From Polaromonas sp. (GTDB taxonomy: Bacteria; Pseudomonadota; Gammaproteobacteria; Burkholderiales; Burkholderiaceae_C), in the NCBI RefSeq assembly GCF_029945895.1, contig NZ_JAQSDL010000043.1, positions 186,001 to 250,000 on the forward strand: a stretch of 64,000 nucleotides of DNA, written 5' to 3'. Position 1 is the stretch's first letter, and each line of letters opens with the position of its first letter. Positions 58,877-64,000 of the stretch are shown piece by piece. The translations under genes and the position numbers were made by a program. Below the pieces are notes generated by a model. The model had not been told where the DNA came from. It saw only the letters and a list, made by a program, of their open reading frames with translations, and did no database searches.

Positions 58877-60069
58877 AACCGATCACCAAAATCGCGGAGC
58901 CCCCCCGCCCATCGCCAGCACCCGCCGGCTGGGCCCTCTGGGACCTCGGCTTTCGCCCGTTTTACCTGCTGGCCAGCGTCTTCGCTGCCTTGTCCATAGG
59001 CCTGTGGGCCTTGCAATTCTCCGGTTGGCTGGGCCTGCCTTACCTGAGGGGCCCAATGTGGCACGCCCACGAGATGCTGTTCGGCTTCGCACTGGCCGTG
59101 GTGGTCGGTTTCCTTTTCACGGCCGGTCGCAACTGGTCAAACCGGCCGACCCCCACCGGCTGGCCCCTGGCCGCGCTGGCCGCCCTCTGGGTGGCGGGCC
59201 GGGTGCTGGTACTCACGCCATTCGGCTGGGCGGCGCTACTGGCCAATGTCGCTTTCCCGCTTGCAGCCGCCATCGCGCTGGCGATTCCTTTCATCGCCGC
59301 GCGAAATCGCCGTAACTACTTTTTCGTCGGTTTGTTGCTGCTGATGTCGGCAGCCGTGCTCGGCATTCACCTGGCACAACTTGGCGTCGTACAGCTTCCG
59401 GGTTGGGTCGGCATCCAGTTCGCGCTGGACATCATGCTGTTCATCATGGCCGTGATGGGCGGTCGCGTGATTCCCATGTTCACCAACAACGGCGTCCCGG
59501 GAGCCCATGCGACGCGCCAGCCAATGCTGGAGAAGGCCGCACTGGGCAGCGTGCTGGTGCTGTTGCTGGCCGACGTCGTGCAACTGCATGGCGCGTGGCT
59601 GGCCGCCGTAGCCGGCGTCTGCGCGCTGGTCCACCTTGCCCGCTGGAGCCTGTGGCGCCCCTGGAAGACAGGGCGTGCGCCGCTGGTCTGGGTGCTGCAG
59701 GTCGCCTACTTCTGGATCCCGGTGCATCTCGCGCTGCGCGCTTTGGCAGCAGCGGGATGGGTCGCGCCCTCGCTGGCCACGCACGCACTGACGGTAGGCG
59801 CCATCGGCGGCCTCATCATCGGCATGATGACGCGTACCGCACGCGGTCACACCGGCCGGCCGTTACGGGCCGACCGCAGCGACGTGGCCTGTTATGTCCT
59901 TATCCTGCTCGCGGCGGTGGTGCGCGTGTTCGTGCCGCTCGCCGACCCGGCCTGGATCATCCAGGCGACACTGGGGTCGGCCGCGCTGTGGTCTGCCGGC
60001 TTCGCGCTTTATGCCGTGCGCTACTGGCCGGTGCTGACACGACCGCGTATTGACGGGCAGGCTGGTTGA
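58873..60069 (+). CDS. nnrS: NnrS-family NO-protective membrane protein
   Basis: 398-residue membrane protein with about 12 TM segments. 'DLGFRPFYLLA', 'PMWHAHEMLFGFALAVVVGFLFTA', 'MGGRVIPMFTNNGVPG' and 'GGLIIGMMTRTARGHTGRPL' are the NnrS signatures, with the histidines that bind heme and copper. NnrS lowers NO stress and is often NsrR-controlled. It overlaps the upstream NnrS-like gene by 4 bases and ends the likely nsrR-DUF59-nnrS-nnrS transcript. Confidence 0.92.
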   Translation: MKPITKIAEPPRPSPAPAGWALWDLGFRPFYLLASVFAALSIGLWALQFSGWLGLPYLRGPMWHAHEMLFGFALAVVVGFLFTAGRNWSNRPTPTGWPLAALAALWVAGRVLVLTPFGWAALLANVAFPLAAAIALAIPFIAARNRRNYFFVGLLLLMSAAVLGIHLAQLGVVQLPGWVGIQFALDIMLFIMAVMGGRVIPMFTNNGVPGAHATRQPMLEKAALGSVLVLLLADVVQLHGAWLAAVAGVCALVHLARWSLWRPWKTGRAPLVWVLQVAYFWIPVHLALRALAAAGWVAPSLATHALTVGAIGGLIIGMMTRTARGHTGRPLRADRSDVACYVLILLAAVVRVFVPLADPAWIIQATLGSAALWSAGFALYAVRYWPVLTRPRIDGQAG

Positions 60070-60106
60070 CCGCTGACGCTTTAGCCGCAGGGCGCAAAAT
60101 GGGGCC

Positions 60107-60952
60107 ATGAAACCACCCAAGCGACTGCAGTCATTGATCGAAGAAGGCCTGATTGACACCGTGGTGCGGCAGTTGATGAGCGGCAAGGAGGCCATGGTCT
60201 ATGTCGTGCGCTGCGGTGACGAAACCCGCTGCGCCAAGATTTACAAAGAGGCCGACCAGCGCAGCTTCCGCCAGGCCGTGGACTACACCGAAAACCGCAA
60301 GGTCAAGAACACCCGTCAGGCACGTGCAATGGCCAAAGGGACCCGCTTTGGCCGGCAGGCGGCCGAGGCGGCCTGGCAAAGCGCCGAAGTCGACGCGCTT
60401 TACCGCCTCGCCGCCGCCGGTGTTCGCGTGCCCACACCGCACAACTTCTGCGACGGCGTGCTGCTGATGGAGCTGATCACCGACGCGCATGGCGACGCGG
60501 CCCCGCGTCTGAACGACGTGGAATTCACGCCGGAGGAGGCGCGCCAACACCATGCCACGCTGCTCAAGGAAGTAGTGCGCATGTTGTGTGCCGGCGTCGT
60601 GCACGGCGACCTGTCCGAGTTCAATGTGCTGCTGGCCGCGGACGGCCCGGTGATCATTGACCTGCCGCAGGCGGTCGATGCAGCCGGCAACAACCACGCC
60701 AGCCGCATGTTGCTGCGCGATGTGGCCAACCTGCGCAGCTTTTTCGGCCGCTTCGCGCCTGACCTGCTGAGCACCGACTACGGCCATGAAATCTGGGACC
60801 TGTACCAGCGCGGCGTGTTGCGACCCGAGACGGTGCTCACCGGCCGCTTCACGCACAAGCTCGGGCCGGTGGACATGGGCGCCGTGATGGGCGAGATCGA
60901 CGATGCGCGGGCCGAAGAGGCGGCGCGCCGCCTGCGCATGCAGGCGCCCTAG
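60107..60952 (+). CDS. RIO1-like atypical serine protein kinase
   Basis: 281-residue protein kinase of the RIO family. Residues: K44 in '[15 protein letters not shown]', catalytic loop '[13 protein letters not shown]' (D168, N173), metal-binding 'IIDLPQAVD' (D185). Bacterial members of this type are found in many Proteobacteria and are poorly studied. It lies between nnrS and the alternative oxidase, 37 bases after nnrS, so read-through from the NO cluster is possible. Its partners are unknown. Confidence 0.88.
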   Translation: MKPPKRLQSLIEEGLIDTVVRQLMSGKEAMVYVVRCGDETRCAKIYKEADQRSFRQAVDYTENRKVKNTRQARAMAKGTRFGRQAAEAAWQSAEVDALYRLAAAGVRVPTPHNFCDGVLLMELITDAHGDAAPRLNDVEFTPEEARQHHATLLKEVVRMLCAGVVHGDLSEFNVLLAADGPVIIDLPQAVDAAGNNHASRMLLRDVANLRSFFGRFAPDLLSTDYGHEIWDLYQRGVLRPETVLTGRFTHKLGPVDMGAVMGEIDDARAEEAARRLRMQAP

Positions 60953-60983
60953 GCCCACGGGGCCAGTTGTCGGACAGACAGGC

Positions 60984-61018
60984 GCACCCTTTTCGTGTAC
61001 GGTGGTTCTCAAGGGTGC
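60984..61018. promoter_or_regulatory. Inverted repeat upstream of the alternative oxidase gene
   Basis: GCACCCTT (60984-60991) and AAGGGTGC (61011-61018), perfect 8-bp arms, 19-base spacer, 25 bases before the aox start. The arms resemble NsrR half sites but point outward, so I do not call an NsrR site. It could be an operator or a leader hairpin. Confidence 0.4.
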
Positions 61019-61043
61019 ACATCCCGCGCACCCGAAGGCCCCC

Positions 61044-61673
61044 ATGAACAATCCCCATTACACGCCCCGTACCTTTGGCGACCGCTTCGCCTATGGCTTT
61101 GTGCGCTTCCTGCGCTTTTTTGCCGACCTGTTTTTTGCCAAGCGCTACGGTCACCGTGCCATCGTGCTGGAAACCGTCGCCGCCGTTCCCGGCATGGTGG
61201 GCGCCACGCTGACGCACCTGCGCTGCCTGCGCCGCATTGAGGACGACAGGGGCTGGATACGCACGTTGATGGACGAGGCCGAGAACGAACGCATGCACCT
61301 GATGACGTTCATCAAAATTGCGCAACCCAACTGGTTCGAACGCGGTCTGGTCATCCTCGTGCAGGGCTTCTTCTACAACGCCTACTTCCTGCTGTATCTG
61401 ATCGCTCCGGGGGTTGCGCATCGGGTGGTCGGGTACTTCGAGGAGGAGGCCTACACCAGCTACACCAATTACCTGGAGCTCATCGACTCGGGCGCTCATG
61501 CCAACGTCGCCGCCCCGCAGATCGCCAAGGACTACTGGAAACTTCCCGCCAACGCCACCTTGCGTGACGTGGTGCTGGCGGTTCGGGAAGACGAGGCAGG
61601 TCACCGCGACGTGAACCACGGCTTTGCCAACGAGCTTCATGGCGGCGGCGAGCCGCGCCCCGCGTCAAGCTGA
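61044..61673 (+). CDS. aox: Alternative oxidase (cyanide-resistant ubiquinol oxidase)
   Basis: 209-residue diiron oxidase. The iron ligands are readable: E43 in '[12 protein letters not shown]', E82 and H85 in 'ENERMHLM', E134 in '[10 protein letters not shown]', and E184 and H187 in '[11 protein letters not shown]'. AOX oxidises ubiquinol with O2 to water without proton pumping and is insensitive to NO and cyanide. Bacterial AOX genes are patchily distributed; in Vibrio fischeri AOX is part of an NsrR-controlled NO response. Here it lies at the end of an NO cluster. ATG 61044; the open frame upstream is in the RIO gene. Confidence 0.93.
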   Translation: MNNPHYTPRTFGDRFAYGFVRFLRFFADLFFAKRYGHRAIVLETVAAVPGMVGATLTHLRCLRRIEDDRGWIRTLMDEAENERMHLMTFIKIAQPNWFERGLVILVQGFFYNAYFLLYLIAPGVAHRVVGYFEEEAYTSYTNYLELIDSGAHANVAAPQIAKDYWKLPANATLRDVVLAVREDEAGHRDVNHGFANELHGGGEPRPASS

Positions 61674-61867
61674 AAACGCCCGCAAGCGGAACTCCAGCGC
61701 GCCAGTCGGCACGCGTTGCATTCTGTCTGTGAGGCCGAATGGCCGAGGACGGAAAATCGCGGTTCAAGTCGCGCCGTTCAACGACCAGGTAACAGGGTGT
61801 TCGCTGACACGGCCCCCACCCGCGCATGCCCAGCATGGAAAGTCTCACGCACATCCGGATCCCTCCA

Positions 61868-62899
61868 ATGCTCACGAACACTCTTCTTGCCCGGCGTCAC
61901 CTGCTCTGCTGGCTGGCCGCAGGGGTTGCCCTGCCCGCCTCCGCAGCCACCAGCATCCGACGGAGCGCACCGGCCGCCGCCAAAGGCACCAGCGGTGCGA
62001 CGCTCATGGAGCGGATGAATGCGGCCACTGACAGCCCCGTTCTGGGTTCGGGCGCACGCGGCGAAGCTGTCTTGCGCGCGCAGATCCTGCTCGACCGCGC
62101 ATGGTTTTCCCCGGGGGAAATTGATGGCGCCTTCGGGACCAACATGCGCCGCATGGTGGTCGCCTTCCAGACCGCCAACGCCCTGAAATCAACCGGCCGC
62201 GTGGACTCGGAAACCTGGAAAATGCTGGTTGGTGAAACGTCGGTACCGGTACTGAAGCAATACACCATCACCAAGGAAGACGCCGCGGGTCCGTTCACAA
62301 AAACGCCTGCGGACATGATGGAACGAGCCAAACTGAAATCGCTGGACTATGAAACCATCCAGGAGGCGCTCGCCGAGAAATTTCACTGCAGTGCGAAGTG
62401 GCTGCGCGACGCCAATCGGGCAAGCAAGTTCGAGCCCGGAGACAACATCATCGTTCCCGCCACGAGCGTTGACAAATCACCGGCTCTGGCAACATCCATT
62501 CGTATCGACAAATCGGAACGCGTGCTTTATCTGCTCGACAAGGCCGATCTTCCTGTTGCGGCCTTTCCGGCCAGCATAGGTGGCGCTTCGGACCCGCTGC
62601 CCCTGGGTCGCATGGAAATCAGGAATGCGGCGAAGAACCCGGTGTTCACCTACGATCCGGTGTTGCTCAAAAATGCCCGGCAGACCAATGCCAAAACCGA
62701 CATTCCCGCGGGACCCAACAATCCGGTGGGTGTGTACTGGCTGGGTCTGAGCAAGCCGCACTGGGGCATCCACGGCACACCCGATCCCTCCCGGGTGGGG
62801 ACGGCCGAAACCAACGGCTGCATTCACCTGACCAACTGGGACGTGCTGCGCCTGGCACAAGTTGTGAAGCCAGGGTTTGCCGTCGACGTCCATGCCTGA
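61868..62899 (+). CDS. L,D-transpeptidase (YkuD) with peptidoglycan-binding domain
   Basis: 343-residue periplasmic enzyme. The signal peptide is '[21 protein letters not shown]' (within the first 27 residues). A peptidoglycan-binding helix bundle follows ('[20 protein letters not shown]', '[11 protein letters not shown]'). The YkuD catalytic site is '[14 protein letters not shown]...[11 protein letters not shown]' with the nucleophile in TNGCIH. It forms 3-3 crosslinks or attaches proteins to peptidoglycan. Start ATG 61868 gives a normal signal peptide; ATG 61826 is in frame upstream. The M23 gene overlaps its stop by 8 bases. Confidence 0.88.
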   Translation: MLTNTLLARRHLLCWLAAGVALPASAATSIRRSAPAAAKGTSGATLMERMNAATDSPVLGSGARGEAVLRAQILLDRAWFSPGEIDGAFGTNMRRMVVAFQTANALKSTGRVDSETWKMLVGETSVPVLKQYTITKEDAAGPFTKTPADMMERAKLKSLDYETIQEALAEKFHCSAKWLRDANRASKFEPGDNIIVPATSVDKSPALATSIRIDKSERVLYLLDKADLPVAAFPASIGGASDPLPLGRMEIRNAAKNPVFTYDPVLLKNARQTNAKTDIPAGPNNPVGVYWLGLSKPHWGIHGTPDPSRVGTAETNGCIHLTNWDVLRLAQVVKPGFAVDVHA

Positions 62900-63563
62900 T
62901 CGGCCTGTCCGGAAGTATTGGGGAGGCTGGTTCGCTGCGGCGGCCTTTCTCATGGGCGTCCTTTGGGTGCTCATGCGCCCCGCCTCATCACCCGAGCTGG
63001 CGCAGGCAACGCTTCCCGCCCCTGAGGCATCGGCGGCCACCCGGCCAGGGCGTGCAGATCCGACATCTCCCCCCGCAGCGACGGCACCGGCATCGGCGCA
63101 AGCTTCCGTTTCCCTGACTGGCATACCGGCGTTGCTGCTGCCCGTGCAGGAAGTTTCCGCGCGAGACCTGCGAGACACCTTCGCCGATGGGCGCGACAGC
63201 AACCAGCGTGGTCACGAAGCCATTGACATTCACGCGCCGCGCGGCACGCCCGTACTTGCCGTGGACGACGGGCGCATCGTCAAACTTTTTCTCAGCAAAC
63301 CTGGCGGCATCACCATTTACCAGTTTGACGCGACCGACAAGCTCGCCTACTACTATGCCCATCTCGACAGATACGCAGAAGGCCTGGCAGAAGGCCAAAC
63401 GGTGCGCCGTGGCAATGTGATCGGCTATGTCGGCTCCAGCGGCAATGCCAGCCCGGAAGCGCCCCATCTGCACTTTGCCATCTTCCACCTGGGCCCCGAA
63501 AAGCAGTGGTGGAAAGGCGAACCGGTCAACCCGTTTGAGCCGCTGGGCGGTACCCGGCGCTGA
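62892..63563 (+). CDS. M23-family metallopeptidase (LytM domain), membrane-anchored
   Basis: 223-residue peptidase. An N-terminal TM anchor ('[18 protein letters not shown]') is followed by an Ala/Pro-rich linker to about residue 75 and the M23 domain, with zinc ligands in '[10 protein letters not shown]' (H-x3-D) and 'APHLHFAI' (HxH). The likely role is peptidoglycan endopeptidase or activation of amidases. ATG 62892 overlaps the L,D-transpeptidase stop by 8 bases, so a crosslinking enzyme and a cleaving enzyme are translationally coupled. Confidence 0.87.
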   Translation: MPDRPVRKYWGGWFAAAAFLMGVLWVLMRPASSPELAQATLPAPEASAATRPGRADPTSPPAATAPASAQASVSLTGIPALLLPVQEVSARDLRDTFADGRDSNQRGHEAIDIHAPRGTPVLAVDDGRIVKLFLSKPGGITIYQFDATDKLAYYYAHLDRYAEGLAEGQTVRRGNVIGYVGSSGNASPEAPHLHFAIFHLGPEKQWWKGEPVNPFEPLGGTRR

Positions 63564-63587
63564 GCCAGGTCCGCACCGGACGCAAGG

Positions 63588-64000
63588 TCAAACCAGCAGG
63601 GCGTTGACGCGTTTCACGTAAGCCGAGGGGTCATCCGGCAAGCCGCCTTCTGCCAGCAGGGCCTGATCGAACAGGATGTGGGCGAGATCGTCGAAGTGGT
63701 CACTTCCTTCGAGCTTCTTGACCAGGGGGTGCTGGGCATTGATTTCCAGAATCGGCTTGACCTCGGGCGCGGCCTGACCGGCCTGCTTGAGCATGCGCGC
63801 CAGTTGCGTGGACATGTCGCCTTCCTGCACCACCAGGCAAGCCGGCGAGTCGACCAGCCTTGTCGTGGCGCGCACATCGGAGGCTTTGTCCTTCAAGGCT
63901 TCCTTGAGTCTGTCGAGCATGGGCTTGAACTGGGTCTGCGCTTCCTCGGCGGCTTTTTTCTCGTCCTCGTCCTGCAGCTTGCCGAGGTCCACCGCGCCCT
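63588..64000 (-). CDS. htpG: Molecular chaperone HtpG (Hsp90), C-terminal part (5' end outside window)
   Basis: 137 residues of the C-terminal dimerisation domain: 'LVDSPACLVVQEGDMSTQLARMLKQAGQ' and 'ILEINAQHPLVKKLE' are typical of HtpG, ending '...AYVKRVNALLV'. The frame is open to the window edge. It is an ATP-dependent chaperone for late folding of client proteins. Convergent with the M23 gene, 24 bases apart. Confidence 0.93.
   Translation of the reverse strand, partial: GAVDLGKLQDEDEKKAAEEAQTQFKPMLDRLKEALKDKASDVRATTRLVDSPACLVVQEGDMSTQLARMLKQAGQAAPEVKPILEINAQHPLVKKLEGSDHFDDLAHILFDQALLAEGGLPDDPSAYVKRVNALLV

Noticed and set aside
61011..61026. NsrR site upstream of the alternative oxidase gene
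   Set aside because: AAGGGTGCA looks like a half site, but the matching arm is in the wrong orientation and spacing, so only an inverted repeat is reported.
1..64000. CRISPR arrays, tRNA or rRNA genes
   Set aside because: No regularly spaced repeats and no cloverleaf-like or rRNA-like stretches were seen in the intergenic regions on reading both strands.

Overview
The window is a GC-rich, densely packed stretch of chromosome from a betaproteobacterium, most likely a Comamonadaceae member of the Burkholderiales (Polaromonas/Rhodoferax/Acidovorax type). The pointers are the protein families (DUF6139, DUF6172, DUF2917, NodI/NodJ-type ABC exporter, OhrR/Ohr, SrkA), the ubiquinone-based anaerobic metabolism, and several copies of short intergenic repeats with a 'tagctgcttgcgc...aagggctg' core that I associate with this family. 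I see no rRNA or tRNA gene, CRISPR array, prophage or intact insertion sequence. Species assignment is inference.

Layout. 1-5.6 kb: the end of a TetR regulator, an enamidase-like amidohydrolase, a DEDDy 3'-5' exonuclease, small conserved proteins, an RhlE-type RNA helicase and an SDR reductase. 5.8-10.7 kb: a five-gene branched-chain-amino-acid-type ABC importer (two ATPases, binding protein, two permeases) with a strong terminator after the binding protein. 10.7-21.5 kb: mixed housekeeping genes (transglutaminase-like protein, DbpA, PAP2 phosphatase, enoyl-CoA hydratase, two LysR regulators with divergent partners, glutathione reductase). 21.5-32.9 kb: a full C-P lyase locus, phnGHIJKLM and phnCDE plus an HD oxygenase on the minus strand, and phnF-DUF1045-phnN on the plus strand. 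It has a good Pho-box promoter, no phnP and no phnO. 32.9-47.9 kb: amn, mscS, purT, a siderophore-interacting protein behind a Fur-like box, a NodIJ exporter, the ohrR-ohr peroxide module, srkA, a MATE pump and an acyl-CoA dehydrogenase.

48.0-61.7 kb is the most coherent and interesting part. A seven-gene minus-strand operon, ubiU-ubiV-trhA-ubiT-DGC-ubiX-ubiD, combines the O2-independent ubiquinone hydroxylation system with the UbiX/UbiD decarboxylase pair, plus two genes (a TrhA/hemolysin III membrane protein and a DGC-type putative zinc protein) not normally counted in that pathway. Divergent to it runs a nitric-oxide defence and respiration set: DUF2249, quinol NO reductase, a second DUF2249, nsrR, a DUF59 Fe-S-type protein and two NnrS-type membrane proteins, followed by a RIO kinase and an alternative oxidase. 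The 289-bp divergent region holds two FNR/ANR-type boxes, each placed at -41.5 from a predicted start, one per direction, and a near-consensus NsrR operator over the start of the nor-side transcript. Together these genes look like a quinone-pool module: make ubiquinone without oxygen, spend quinol on NO, and keep an NO-tolerant oxidase for microaerobic conditions.

The window ends with an L,D-transpeptidase/M23 endopeptidase pair and the 3' end of htpG. All functions come from reading sequence motifs; no database search was run.
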